64,000 bases of DNA from Hemibagrus wyckioides (taxonomy: Eukaryota > Chordata > Actinopteri > Siluriformes > Bagridae), in assembly GCF_019097595.1 (NCBI RefSeq), contig NC_080718.1:24889157-24953156 (forward strand), written 5' to 3'. The translations under genes and the position numbers were made by a program. Shown piece after piece: positions 24,032 through 52,133 of this stretch (position 1 is the first letter of the stretch; every line of letters starts with the position of its first letter). The notes under the pieces were generated by a model. It saw only the letters and a program-made list of their open reading frames with translations, was not told the DNA's origin and searched no databases.

Positions 24032-24543
24032 TACACTGATCAAGCATAACATTATGAGCAGTGAGAGGTGCCGTGAATAACACTGATCATCTCCATATCA
24101 TAGATCCCTTAAGGTGTGCTGTGGTATCTGCCACCAGGATGTTAGCAGCAGATCCCTTATGTCCTGTAATTTGGACTGTTGGAGGCCGAACCTCACAACG
24201 TACATACTTTGATAGATACTGACCACTGCAGACTGGGAACACCCCACAAGAGCTGCACTTTTGGAGATGCTCTGATCCAGTCGTCTAGCCATCACATGGG
24301 TGGGATATATTAGGCAGCAAGTGAACATTTTGTCCTCAAAGTTGATGTGTTAGAAGCAGGAAAAATGGGCAAGCGTAAGGATTTGAGCGAGTTTGACCAG
24401 GACCAAATTGTGATGGCTAGACCACTGGATCAGAGCATCTCCAAAACTGCAGCTCTTGTGGGGTGTTCCCGGTCTGCAGTGGTCAGTATCTGATGGAATC
24501 TGCTGCTAATATATTGTTGCCAGACACCACAGCACACCTTCAA
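24032..24543. mobile_element. Fold-back family B Tc1 relic
   Basis: After a left terminal repeat (cactgatcaagcataacatt) come minus-oriented 3' and 5' transposase pieces, then the same pieces in plus orientation. The segments 24208-24298 and 24409-24492 are long inverted repeats of each other (tagatactgaccactgcaga versus its complement). No right terminal repeat was recognised. It has no coding capacity. Confidence 0.75.
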
Positions 24544-24929
24544 TACTTATTACAGGTTTTATGAATGCTTTTAATTATTTTACCTAAATATTTTTATGTC
24601 CACGTTTACTTGACATCCATAATGTGTGTATGTAACATCAGTGAAGTGCACATGGCAGGATTTTTATCTGAGGATAAAAATATTTTTAATAAAAGCCACC
24701 ATTTTGGAATATAGTCCTCGTCGTAGGTTTTTGTTGCTTAGCAACAAGTAATCCTTTTCAGTGGACAGAAAACTATAATTAAACTTAATATCTAACAAAT
24801 AATTACATTTATTATTAATCATATTCGAAACTTATTCTGATTTTATTTTTTTTTTAACGTGCTGTAATGTTTCATGGAACGTGTTAACAACCTTACGACG
24901 GTTTAATTTGTTTGAAGCCAGGCGCATGT

Positions 24930-25310
24930 ATACACAATTCAATGGTTGTGATGCGGCCACAGCTGCGCGACGAGGGTTGCGAGCGCGGCTCAGCCAATCA
25001 GATTTCAGTACGGACAAGTCTTTTCATTTCTACTTTACAAAAAAAAATTAATAATCTGGAATATAAGTGGTCATCCAAAACTGAACTGTGAATCACTTGT
25101 AAAGTCACTCCCCCCTCTTTTACAACGCTTAAATGACCGGAAGAATGCGGCTGGTCACCATGGCATCGAAGGACGCCCTCGCGCACCTGCTGCACTGCGG
25201 CACCGGAAGCGCGCGCAGGCAGGAACAGGAGCGGCTGACCGGCTCAGGGAGAAGAGGAGAGGGTTTAGCATCAACACGTTACAGCGTTAAAACTTATATA
25301 AATCTGTAAA
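24930..25310 (+). promoter_or_regulatory. sanbr: Probable sanbr promoter and 5' leader
   Basis: A GC- and CpG-rich block in AT-rich surroundings, about 2 kb before the first sanbr coding exon. It holds CCAAT at 24994-24998 and an ETS-type CCGGAA at 25203-25208. A noncoding first exon is expected because the coding exon at 27214 starts at a splice acceptor (gtttttcag). A possible donor is aaaac|gtaagc near 25580; this is unproven. Confidence 0.5.
25160..25309 (+). other. Upstream open reading frame in presumed sanbr leader
   Basis: The ATG at 25160 sits in a near-perfect initiation context (caccATGg) and opens 49 codons, MASKDALAHLLHCGTGSARR onward, to TAA. It resembles no protein I know. If this block is transcribed as the sanbr leader, it would be a uORF ending far before the true start. 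It could equally be chance in CpG-rich DNA. Confidence 0.3.
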
Positions 25311-25633
25311 TATATAGATTTATTTTCAGCTGCTGTGCGTCAAATGCACGGATGAGAGACGCCGGAAACCACAGCCTATTAATGCAGTAACCGCTCATCA
25401 TTAGCTAAGCCTCTTTTTTAGCATTATATGCATGCATCAATCAATACAGGTACAGCAAAATGGAGCTGGTTTTATTTACAACCATCTGTCCGGTGATTTC
25501 TAACTGAGATGGACCTCTGTTTAAAACTGCTGTAAGAGGACAATAACATCCCTGGGGAGAGAGAAACACGCAAAATAAAACGTAAGCAAAACTAAACTAC
25601 TTCTTATTATCTCCTGTTTATTGTTTTTACTGA

Positions 25634-25635
<2 letters not shown>

Positions 25636-25711
<76 letters not shown>
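25636..25711. repeat. (TA)n microsatellite
   Basis: About 38 uninterrupted AT units directly before a SINE head. Confidence 0.97.
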
Positions 25712-25712
<1 letters not shown>

Positions 25713-25713
<1 letters not shown>

Positions 25714-25965
25714 GCTATTGGGTATAGTGGTTAGCACTGTTGCCTCACAGCAAGAAGGTCCTGGCCCCAGGTTCGAAGGCAGGGGTCTTTCTGTGTGGAG
25801 TTTGCATGTTCTCCCTGTGCCTGTGTGGTTTCCTGCCACAGTCCAAAAACATGCACATTAGGTTGATTGGTAATTCTAAATTGTCCATAGGAGTGAGTGT
25901 GAGTGTGTGTGGTTGTTTGTCTATATGTGTGTGGCCCAGTACTAACATCAATAAGAGCGGTCAGA
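25713..25965 (+). repeat. tRNA-derived SINE
   Basis: The tRNA-like head 'gtggttagcactgttgcctc' is followed by a B-box-like 'ggttcgaaggc', then 'tgtgtggagtttgcatgttc', 'cacagtccaaaaacatgcac' and a 'gtgagtgtgagtgtg' tail. This is a widespread fish SINE arrangement. Its relative at 26483-26762 is inverted. Confidence 0.8.
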
Positions 25966-26482
25966 AAGGTAGAACTGGAAATATTGAACTAACATACCCT
26001 CTCTGTACTGGTTTAATCTTTACTTAACATTAGAAAAACTTATAGAACCAGAACAAATGGTGATCTTACCATTATAAGGTTTCTCTCCTCTTCAGTCTAA
26101 ACCCAAATAGATAGAATGTTATACTACTAAAACTGATCTAGACACCTGACTCCATTCCTGATATACATGGGAGCTGAATCAATCTTGTAATAACAGTTGC
26201 ATAAATAACTGCAAAAGACTTTCCTATAAGTTTGTAAGGACTGCATTTTTTTTCTTTCTTAATATTTCACTGTCTCATTTGTTTATTTCTTTAGCTAAAA
26301 AATGTCCTGGTTCCTTACCTCACATTGTCCTGTACAATCTTTGTTCTTTTTTTTACCAACCAAATAATTACAATACTTACAGTACAGTATATGAAATGAA
26401 ATGAAATAAAACAATGTAAAGTATTTAAAAAAAGACAAAACCACAGATGGGTGTAAACTAAACATTTGATACAAGAGACATC

Positions 26483-26762
26483 CATCCATCAATCCATCTT
26501 CTTTACCCGCATTATTCCTAATACGAAAATCATGGGGATCTGCTGGAGCCTATCCCAGCACACATTGGGTGAAAGGCAGGGGTACACCTTGGACAGGTCA
26601 CCAGTCCATCACAGGGCCACACACATAGACAGACTACCGCACACACTCACACTCACTCCTATGGGCAATCAACCTAATGTACATGTGTTTGGACTGTAGG
26701 AGGAAACCAGAGTACACTGAGTAAACCCAGGCAGGCACGGGGAGAACATGCAAACTCCAAAA
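26483..26762 (-). repeat. tRNA-derived SINE, inverted relative to the 25713 copy
   Basis: Read on the minus strand it begins 'ggagtttgcatgttctcccc' and continues through the 'tacagtccaaacacatgtac' segment to the 3' body 'gggataggctccagcagatc'. The tRNA-like head is missing. It extends further 3' than the 25713 copy. Confidence 0.8.
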
Positions 26763-27216
26763 ATCATAATTAAATTACATTTTAAGATGTCTGCTAATCG
26801 TACAAAAAAACAGTATTGAGTTACGGATTGTTTAGCTTGTTTACTGTAAAATGTATGAGGTCTCTGCATCTAACCCCAGGACCAGTGCTGTGTTGTGTTT
26901 GGTTTCGAGAGCAAGACAGAGAGTGAGAGAGAACTTTATTGATTCCTGAAGTGAAATAGTTTTATCACAGCAATCAATTTCAATTACAAGCATTCCACGT
27001 GACATAACAGACACCAAACACTGTACGTAAGTAACGTGGAGGCATACAGTGTCATGTGGAATAAAGTGACACTGACTTAGTAAACAGTAGACAGAAGTGG
27101 AGACACTCTGTCATGTTTGAAGGTGTATTATGTTGTGCTTGAGTAAAGCGTGATATTATTAATGTTGATAATATTCTTCTTTTTTTTCCTCTTGGACCAC
27201 TCTTGTTTTTCAGATC

Positions 27217-42497
<15,281 letters not shown>

Positions 42498-42980
42498 AAG
42501 AAATAATCAGGGAAACAGATGTTCTGACAAGAATGAAAGAAGAGACTTTTTGAAGAGTGTTAAAAAAAAAAAAACGTCCTTTCAATCGTCCCTCTTATTC
42601 AGCCTACAGCCATCCTTCTATCCATCCCTTTTCAGACAGTCGAGAGGTCTGCAATATCATAACAGAGGCCAGTAAAATCATTCCCTGCAGCAGAACTTGA
42701 TTAAAATGCACTGGAAATGAATAGCAATGCAGATGCTTGTAAAATCTTTGCCCTCTCATTTACATATTGTGCTGCTAGCTTTATTCTTCTCCTCTAGCCT
42801 TTATTTTGGCACTCATAATTCATGTCTGTTTCATTCTGTAACCTGTTATATACAGTGTGCTGATGTTCATGTTCCTCATGTCTAATCTCAGGTGAACAGA
42901 CCCCTCCAACCCTGCTATAGTAACCTGCACTTTAACTATCATAAACGACCACAACTACACAATAGCTGCAGATCCTCTCC

Positions 42981-42986
42981 AATAAA
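42981..42986 (+). terminator. sanbr: Candidate sanbr polyadenylation signal
   Basis: AATAAA 484 bp after the stop codon, within an otherwise featureless 3' UTR. Confidence 0.5.
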
Positions 42987-43068
42987 AAATGGAAGGTAAA
43001 TTCTAATGTAACTGTGTTTTATTTTCGTTAAACCATCATGAAAAGCTAAAATGTGATTGTGTTTGCGG

Positions 43069-43102
<34 letters not shown>

Positions 43103-43531
43103 TTGTGAGGACAGATGAGGACAGATATGGATCGGATTGGCTGTCGTTGATTTAATTGAAGTTCAGTGTCCCTAAAACGCAGCTGACTGAAGATTATTTA
43201 TTTGGAGAAAAGGACGATGGTAATCAGTTGCTGTGGAGTTATGTGTCTGGTGTGAGCAGAACAGCAGCCGTTTTCCCAGCCAAGTGCTGCAGTTGCTTTC
43301 CACTGATTGCACAAGCTTACAGTAATGACAACAGTGTGTAGACATGATGGCAGGATGTTTCACCGGCATCCGTGTTCATTCTCTTTCCCTAAAGACCATC
43401 TCTTATCACTAATACATGCCTACGCTGAAGATTGTTAATCCACTAAAAATAAAACTGACAGTTATAGGAACATAATCAACGTCAGCGTGTTATAGCATGT
43501 CCCCAATTTTGCGTGATTACATTTTTAACAA

Positions 43532-43768
43532 TATGGTAGCTCAAGTGGTTATGGCTCTGGGTCATTGACCAGAAGATCATGGGTTAAAGCCCCAGCACCG
43601 CCAAGCTGCCACCGTTGGGCCCTTGAGCAAGGCCCCAACCCACCCTGCTCCAGGGGTATAGCATCATGGCTGACCCTGTACTCTGACCCCAACCTCCAAG
43701 GATGGGATATGCAAAGAAAGAATTTCACTGTGCAGAAATTTATATCTGACAAATAAAGACAACTTAAT
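43532..43768 (+). repeat. tRNA-derived SINE (same family as 31633)
   Basis: Head 'gtagctcaagtggttatggc', degraded B-box 'gggttaaagcc', 'agcaccgccaagctgccacc', 'gggcccttgagcaaggccc', and tail ending 'tctgacaaataaagac'. It is somewhat longer in the middle than the 31633 copy. Confidence 0.8.
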
Positions 43769-45046
43769 ACTATTAATAGTTTATAGATAGAGTTAATGCT
43801 GTGGAACATCTGCAAGACTTTGTTCCTGTTAACACTTTCATTATAGCAGCTATAAACAGTCGTTCTGTTCTCTCTCTCTCTCTCTCTCTTTTGCTAAGCT
43901 AATTACTCAAAAAAGCTATTCATGTTACCAAAAAAAGGAAAGCACACACTGTCCCCACGTACGTATTACTAAGTTCTGACACTGAAGACTCCTTCAACAC
44001 TACATAAACATCTAACAGAAAACACTCCAAAAAACTATTTTTATAGTTTATTATAGACTTAGTGGTTTTTGTGGTTTGTTACTATGATAATAACAATAAT
44101 AATATATTCACTCTTTAACACATCACCAATTGGCTGTACTTCTAATTTATGTTTTGGCTGTACTTCTGATTGCCTGGCATTGTTGGATATACTGGTTGAT
44201 GATTGGTTGTTTCGAGGCACTCACTCAGACCGGTTAGTATTTGGCTCGGTATTCGCTTCAGTCTGGACAGATTACAGCACTGTGGCTCCTGGGAATTCTG
44301 AGCACTAATGATCATGCATTAATATCCTCTGAGATGACAGGAACCTCTGTGATCCTCTTTGTTTCTCATCAGTCATGCAGAGCACTTGGGCTCTTTCTTT
44401 GCTGCAGACTTCATTTCTCCATCTCATATAAAACAAGAAGCCACAGCACAGAAGAAGCAGAATGTAGGCTAGTAGTGATGGGAATACCAGATCTTTTCAG
44501 TGAATCAACTGAAGAGCTGACTCTTTTGACTCCCGAATGATTTACCAGACAGATTAGTTGGTTTGGTGAAACCCTTTTCTATCTTGTGCTTATGAAACAG
44601 TGTTCTAGTCTATTTTGCATTGCTTTAGTGGGTGGAACTGGCTGTAAATAATTACAGTGTGCAAAACCACTCAGATTTTGAAGCTTCATTCAAATGAGCT
44701 GACAGAGTCGACTCATTCATAAATGACACATCCACTGTAGTCTTAAAACAAGGAGACAATACCAGCTATTTCCTGCCTGCTTATGGTCTGAGGATATTGC
44801 TATTTTGGAATACAGTTGAGCAGTGACAAGTTTTCTTGTTCTGGATCTCTGACCAGAAATTATTTATTTATTTATTTATTTTTTAAATATTAGACACATT
44901 CTATATAGCAAAAGTTCTCAAAAGGTGGTCCAGGAATCTGATGTATAGCCAAGAGGTCTGAAATTACAAAAAGTGGGAACAGTGTAAGACCAAGTCAATT
45001 ACATTTCAGGAATAAAGTTGTGTTTGTTTTTTGGGCAGTACATATA

Positions 45047-45573
45047 CACTGACCATGCATAACATTATGACCACCTACCTAATATTGTGTTGGTCCCCCT
45101 TTTGCTGCCAAAACAGCCCTGACCCGTCCTGCACTGTGTATTCTGACACCTTTCTATCAGAACCAGCTTTAACTTCTTCAGGAATTTGAGCAACAGTAGC
45201 TCGTCTGTTGGATCGGATCACTCCCCATGTGCATTAATGAGCCTTGGCTGCCCATGACCCTGTCGCTAGTTCACTACTTTTCCTTCCTTGGACCACTTTT
45301 GTTAGATACTGACCACTGCAGACCGGGAACACCCCACAAAAGTTTTGGAGATGCTCTGATCCAGTGGTCTAGCCATCACAATTTGGCCCTGGTCAAACTT
45401 GCTCAAATCCTTATGCTTGTCCATTTTTCCTGCTTCTAACACATCAACTTTGAGGACAAAATGTCACTTGTTACCTAATATATCCCACCCACTAACAGGT
45501 GCCATGATGAGGAGATCATCAGTGTTATTCACTTCATCTGTCGTGCTCAGAAGGTTATGCTTGATCAGTGTAT
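45047..45573 (-). mobile_element. Internally deleted family B Tc1 element
   Basis: Terminal repeats cactgaccatgcataacatt (left) and ggttatgcttgatcagtgta (right). The 3' end is joined to the N-terminal coding region in minus orientation, with the catalytic middle deleted, as in the 14031 copy. Confidence 0.88.
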
Positions 45574-46422
45574 AATTCATATAGAGACAGAGACATTATA
45601 TTTCTAAAATAAACCCCTGCAAATCTATTTGAATGCTTCAACTACCAGACAGCCTTTAGTCATGCATCCACTATATTAATTGACCTTTATTTACAAATTT
45701 TTCACATGAGCCTGGAGGAGGCGTGTTGAATCGACACTTTGCTTCAGCAGGACAAAAAAACGTGGCTGTGGTTTTTTTTTTTTTGTCCTAAGACAAAGAG
45801 CAGTGTACACACACGAGCGCAAAGATGGACAGTAGTGGCATTCTCAGCGTGGGAGGTCAAAGGACATATCCGGATCATTCGCTGCCCCTTTGTTCATTGT
45901 GCCTGCTGATGAAAGCTTCTCTCTTGCTGTGGTTTTGAGTGATAAACAACTCTGGGTGTAAATAACACAAAACACTATCAGTCTTTCCATATTGTATAGA
46001 AAAACATTTTCATCTTTTACTATCTCAGCTATGATTTGCTCAGACTGAAATGTTCACTTGGATATTCGAACATTTTTTAAACCATGAACCATGCCTTATA
46101 GATTGTAAATAATGTGTTTACCTTTTAAAGATATGATTCATGCAAGAAGAAAAACAACAACATATAAAGTTCAATAAAGTTCGCCTGTCATGATGAATAA
46201 TAGCCACTAAAGGGAGCTGTTTGTTTCGACAGTGCTTCTGTGAAGAATCGACTCCTCCTCATTGTTTGTATTGTTTTCAAGTTCACCTCTTGGAATACGC
46301 CACTACTATTTATAGGCGCTAATATAAATAGACACAGCAACAGTTTTGATAGGCCTGATGTTTATTTGATATAGGCCACAGACACCGTGCATGTCTCTGG
46401 CAAGAAAAGATCGATTTCACAT

Positions 46423-46423
46423 G

Positions 46424-46454
<31 letters not shown>

Positions 46455-46472
46455 AGATATAGATATAGATAT
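46423..46472. repeat. (ATAGAT)n microsatellite
   Basis: A short (AT)n run passes into about six 'atagat' units. Confidence 0.95.
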
Positions 46473-48419
46473 TAGGCTCGTTTTCTTTGTAGGATATGTT
46501 CATTTTATGTTCACAGAAATCAGAACCTGACATACGTGATAAATAATATATATATATATTTGAATCTCAGTGTCATTTCACATGCACTTTGCTAGAAACA
46601 GATTCCAGCATAAACAGAGTCCAGCATTTGTAGAAACACTCAGCCAAAACAGGGTGCTAAGCCAAAGTCGGCCCGCTGACCTGACAGCATGATAATGTAT
46701 GCAAATAGGCAGGCAGGACCGGCCCGAACAAGCTGAGGCTGGCTAAATCCTGCATGCGGTGCTCCACCTCTCACTCACACACACACACACACGTGTGACA
46801 ATGTGCTGTTGAAACCTTCACTCTCTCAGGTGACTCTCCCCGGGACTAGTGACAGATTTCTTTTTTGTAGTTTCAACTTTTCAACTAAGTTTCTATTCCG
46901 AGTTAACTTTCCATTTCCTCTCATGTATAATCTATTACAGGAATTACAGCTAATGTTGTCGATCTGCCCTGTAAGTGTAAACAGCAATTACTCCAGAGAG
47001 ACTTTAAACTATCCAGATAATGTGCCTGCTAGTTTACTTCATTTTATGGTCCTTTTCAAGGTACATTGTGTGGTTTCAAAAACTACAGCTATAAAGATGA
47101 CGAGCTGAGGAAGAATATTTCAGGAGCATTAGGACCATCAGAATTCAGTTAATTTATACCAACGCCAATCGGTCATCCTCAATCGGCTTAATAAGTTATC
47201 TATTTATGATTTACTCTTTGCTAACCGTAAGCATATGAGCACAGCATTTAATGTGAAATATTAACCAGAAGTATCACTTCTGATCAAGTTGGTTTCTTAA
47301 GCACACACTGATTACGTAAGACAACAAATATTTCACAGTAATGGCTGCTTCCAGAGAAGGGCAAGTAATACAATTTCCTCTGGGGTTGCAGCTGTACCAC
47401 ATCATGTGCCCCAAAAGAAACCCCTTTACCCCTGACCTCCTTATCCTCTCTGCTTGACTTTGTGGAAAAGGAACATGGCGTGCTCGGGTTTGTCCAAAAA
47501 TGACAAATAAAAACCACAAATAAAGAGCTACAAAACTGTTCTCTCCCCCTCTGCACTAACACGTGGTCCTATTGTGTCAGTGTTCTTTTGGCTTCTTACA
47601 CAATCTCACTGAACAGAATCAAAACAAAACAAAATAAAAGCAACACAAAATAAAGTCGACGTTGGAGTGAAATTTACGATGCGCTTCGAGACTTCAACAA
47701 GGTGCTGAAGAACCTTTTACAAGTTTCTCTGATATGAAGGAACATGGAAAATAGCCTACATGTCAAAATTCAAGATACCATATACAATAAAAATCTGACA
47801 TCGTTTAAAGTGTAAACGGAAATGAAATCTACATCTAGCCTTTTTAAAGTTTTCCAAAAACCAGTTCCCTGTGACCAGAACAATAACAAGAATCCACACC
47901 CATTCGCCCTGTTTGATCATCTCAGAAATAGAGCTTTTTCAGTTCCTAGAAAGCAGAGCAGCCTCTGGGCACTACCACAGACCTAGAAATTTCTTCAGAT
48001 ACACTTGACATTGACTTTACCCAAAGCAAAGGTAAACATTAATGCCCAGCCCCTGCCTATTTGCTGTGATCAAGACATTACAGTCTATAACTTCATTTGT
48101 TTATACGTTATTGCAGCTCCCTTCATGTTTAAGGTAAGGGATGCAACAGGACCAAGATGCAATCTCCAAGATGCAGGCACACCTCATGATCGTATGGAAA
48201 TTACATGTATGCACGTCCAGTGATCATTTGATCCATGATCACAGTTCACGTGCACTGGATCCCGTGTGCAAGATCACTTTTAAGATGGATATTTTTGGTG
48301 CATAATAAATGTGTGAATAAAACCACAAACTATTTAGCCTATACGATATCTTATCCTTTGTTCTGTTTCTGCACTATAGTTTTTTTTCCGTCCTTCCTAC
48401 ACCAAAATCCTGTATTTTT

Positions 48420-49606
48420 CCATCAAGTGACGTAGAAGCGGAGTCGCACCACGTGACTCCTGCGGGGAGGGAGGGAGGGGAAATAGGCAGCGCGCGCTAA
48501 TTCATAGCCCTAGCGAAAAAAAGGGGGGGGCGGCAAGCTTTAGCGTCGTCACGTGGTCTTGTCGTTCCGTCTGTGTCAAAGTCACACGCTTTATTGTAAA
48601 ACAAACAAACAAAACAAAACAAGCAAGCCGAACAACATTAATGCCTGCGTTGCCTTTATTTCGTTTATAAGCAAGTTTATAAGCATATTCCGCCTGTTTA
48701 ATCCGCCCGTGACCCGCGCGCGCTTGTCTCTGGAGCAGCCGGCCACGCCCCCTCGGTGGCGAGTGGAAAATTACCAGCTTACAATCAGCCCCAAATACAA
48801 GCGCTGACATCCGCTAGAGAAGGATTGATAGCCCCGATCGCCTGTACAATTAATCTCTGCTTCATTTAGATTTAGACAAGCGTTAAAACTCCTTCTCTTA
48901 AAAAAAAACAGTGCGGACCCGATAAAAGTTACTATTTAAGTTATCCAAGCGCCTGTGTTTCACCATGGCGTCGAATTCTGAAATACAACCAATCACTTAA
49001 CAATCGGATGGTAGCCACGTGATAAAAAAATAAAATAAAATAAACCCTTTTCTTCATTTATTCGGCTAGAATTTAAAACTCCACTCTGCAGCGAATCCGC
49101 CTGATCTTTTTCTCTTTACAAGGGCGGAGCTGCTGGCGTCGGGGGCGCTACGCGAGAAGCGATTGAGGCTTGATTGACGTGCGCTTGCTCCTATGGGACG
49201 CCAGCGCGGGCGTCCTTGCCGTCAGCCGAGCCAATGGGGTCGCGGGAAGGGCGTGACGTTAATCCAAACTTTTTCGCGGCGCCGATGGCTGAAAACTAAA
49301 CCGAGATGGAATCTCCCAGTCTGAACCGGTTTCAACCGGTTATGAGTTTGTTGCTCGTGAGGGGAAGAAGAAGGCACAGACTCACTCAGGGTCTCTCTCA
49401 CTCTCTGTCTCTATCTCCTAATAATCGCTACAAAGAAAAAAAAAAAAAAAATTCCTCAAGTGAAAGACAAGATTTGTTGATCAAGGTTCGTAAAATGACT
49501 CGGGCTGAGGGGATACCTTAGCTTTGCCGTGATTGTGAAGTGCGCTGCAGTGCTCCTTATCAACTAGCTGAAGCTAGCATAACGTTTTTCTACTCATCCC
49601 AGGAGC

Positions 49607-49638
<32 letters not shown>

Positions 49639-49780
49639 GCTAGTCAGCGTGCTCTTAATTCATCCAGGCATCTACTGGTACTGGAGCTAGTTGAGGTGAC
49701 ATAAGAGGGTTTGTTTTTTAGCAACTCTGGCAGAAAAAGCAGCCCTTTTTTCAAAGGCTTGGACTTTCGGTAGGTAACTG
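48420..49780 (+). promoter_or_regulatory. xpo1: Probable xpo1 promoter and noncoding first exon
   Basis: A GC- and CpG-rich block about 3 kb before the first coding exon. It has a CCAAT box (49231-49235), a TGACGT CRE-like site (49254-49259) and an E2F-like ttttcgcggc (49271-49280); NF-Y is known to drive human CRM1, which fits a CCAAT promoter. Two upstream ATGs follow: a 4-codon frame at 49285-49299 and a 71-codon frame at 49306-49521. A leader exon must exist because the first coding exon begins at an acceptor (ccctacag). A possible donor is tttcg|gtaggt near 49769. A (GA)n run stands at 49613-49637. The transcription start is not resolved. Confidence 0.55.
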
Positions 49781-50103
49781 ACCTCAGTGTGGGTTGGGGG
49801 GAAATGAATTAACTAATAACTTAAAACTGTGTGTGTGTGCTTTGTGAATAAGACATTTCAAGTTTGCATGTCCTACAGAAAAATAAGATTAGTCCAGTTT
49901 GCAGGTTTAGTCACCTGCCCTTGCTTGCTAGTCATATCGCTAACGTGAGACTTAACTTAAATATGTAAGTTAAACTGCCTACTTAAGCAGCCATGTTGAA
50001 ATATCTCTTCTTGACTATGTATATATATATTTTTTTGGCTATAAAAATGACAGTCAGTCTCTACTCGGGTGGAGTGATTTTTTTTTTTTTTGTTTTATGC
50101 CTG

Positions 50104-50105
50104 CT

Positions 50106-50140
<35 letters not shown>
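50104..50140. repeat. (GT)n microsatellite
   Basis: About 15 gt units in the intron upstream of the xpo1 start, followed by a gc-rich alternating stretch. A (TTG)n run stands at 50397-50421. The rest of 49800-52130 shows nothing recognisable. Confidence 0.9.
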
Positions 50141-52133
50141 TGTGTGTGCGCGCGCGCTGTGTGTGTGTGAGGAGCATGCTGTTGGGTGGGAGGGGTTGAC
50201 CAATCCTGTACTTCTTTGCTTGGAAACATTGCACCTCACTGTTGGAGTAGAATTTATGATTATTTTTATTTAAACTAGATTAAAAACAAACAGCATAGAA
50301 GGACATTTCTATGCAAGATGCATTATTACTATTATAGGATGACTTAAAAGATTGTCTAATCTCTATTGATGAATGGGTTAGAATTTCCTTTGGTCTGTTG
50401 TTGTTGTTGTTGTTGTTGTTATTTATTTATTATTGTTTATCCTTACTATAGACTATAAGTGCTGCCTTCTAACATAGACTGCTTAAAAACTTTGACATTT
50501 TTCTATGAATGAAGGCTTATTTCCTACATGTGAGGGATTAAAATCAGCCCACAGGCTCCAGAGCAAGCATAACATTATATTCAGCTCCATTTATTATAAA
50601 AAGATAAGACTGATATTTGTTACAGGAGCATTTTTGCTTGTTTGTTTTCAGGGTTTTCATGGCTGACAAACCAATCAAGCATTTCAGCTGTGTTTCCAAA
50701 GCTTATTTTTTCCAGACAGCACGTGCGTTTCTTTGCAATCATTCCGCTGCCAAAAATCGACCCCATAAAGCTGAATTAGGATTAGGGCACTGAACTGGTT
50801 TGTTGAAATAGTCTCAGTGCACGGACAGCTGATTGGCAAGCGTGCCCGGTTGCGTCATGCGCTACTTGACGACATGCCGAGGAAGGTTTCGGATTCAGTC
50901 TCATGGCCACGCCTATCCGTGACAGATGTAAACAGTGAGGCGTCAACCAAAAGGGATGTTCTCACGTGCTCTCATTGAGAAAATAAAGATCAGACAATAA
51001 AGACTGGGCTTCAGACACGCACCAGAAGCCTTCCCTGTGAACCTTCCATGTGCCAGGAAACAGTTTGAAAATGTCGATCTTTGTTTCATCTTTTTCGTCG
51101 TCCGCCGAGTGCTGCATCTTGTTTTTAAATTATTGACGATATGTATCACATGTCCAGCACAGAATGTAGTGCTTTTTATATCCACATGTCTACGAGCAGT
51201 AACCAGATCAGCGGGCCATTGCTGGAGGTTCATAACATAGTTACATGGAGGTTGTTTAATATGAGATTAAGCTGAGTACAAATGTTAGTGTAATGTAAGA
51301 CTCCAGTAGGGTAGAGCGATTATAATATTAGAGTATCGGTATCATGATGAATTATCTCATCGTACACTTTTCCAAACATCATAAAAGTAAAAATGTTACA
51401 GAAATAAATAGCAGTGATGAACTGATCAGAGGTCATTTGTTTGTTTACGATGTATTGATTTGATTATAGTAGCTTTTTAATCCTTAATTTAATTAAGTTA
51501 ATTTAATCCTTAAGTTAATTCAAGTGTTGATATATTTTATTATATCATGCTTGTCTTAAATCAGTTCTTCTGCTCCGAACGCCGTGTCAAAACTCATGAT
51601 GGAGTTATATGCATATAATATTAATGATCAACATAAAATGCATACGTATTTTTGTAGTCTTACTTCTAAGGTTCGAGTTAATGTTGGGAAGAGAAGGTTT
51701 TAATTGTTGATAGTTCGCCTGAACATTCAGGATAGTCAAGTCATTCCTTGACACATGTGATTATGTTTTATATTCATGGTGTTTGTGTTTATCAGCTTTG
51801 CATGCTATTATATACGATCACAGTAACCATGTCAGTCTTTGGTGTATGGTTGGCTTTTACATTATTATTATTTTATTTATTATTTATTTTTTTAAAGAAA
51901 GGACAGGAATCCAACTTAGCCTTCAATCTTTATTTAACAGTATAATTGCTGTATTGTTTGTTTTGGAGGAAATGTGTATTCATTACTTTTCTGTCCCATG
52001 TATCCTACATTGAGAAATTTTGTATGTACAAGTCTTTTTGTATGAGGAAACTGTTTCGCATGACTTTGCCCTGTTGGGTGCTTACTGCCCCGAAAAGGCC
52101 TCATCAGCCCTCCCCTGTCCCTACAGAGCTCTA

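Larger units (their letters stand above)
43000..48400. other. Gene-free spacer between sanbr and xpo1
   Basis: No conserved exon was found on either strand. It holds (AT)n/(GT)n at 43068-43101, a SINE, one family B Tc1 relic and an (ATAGAT)n run. Open frames such as 47284-47562 show no family resemblance. In human, C2orf74, AHSA2P and USP34 lie in the corresponding interval; none is seen here. Confidence 0.65.

Noticed and set aside
46670..46800. Possible conserved regulatory element with an ATGCAAAT octamer
   Set aside because: A single octamer match and locally higher complexity are not enough without cross-species alignment.
47284..47562. 92-aa minus-strand frame in the sanbr-xpo1 spacer
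   Set aside because: Overlapping frames of similar length, no family resemblance and no exon signals.
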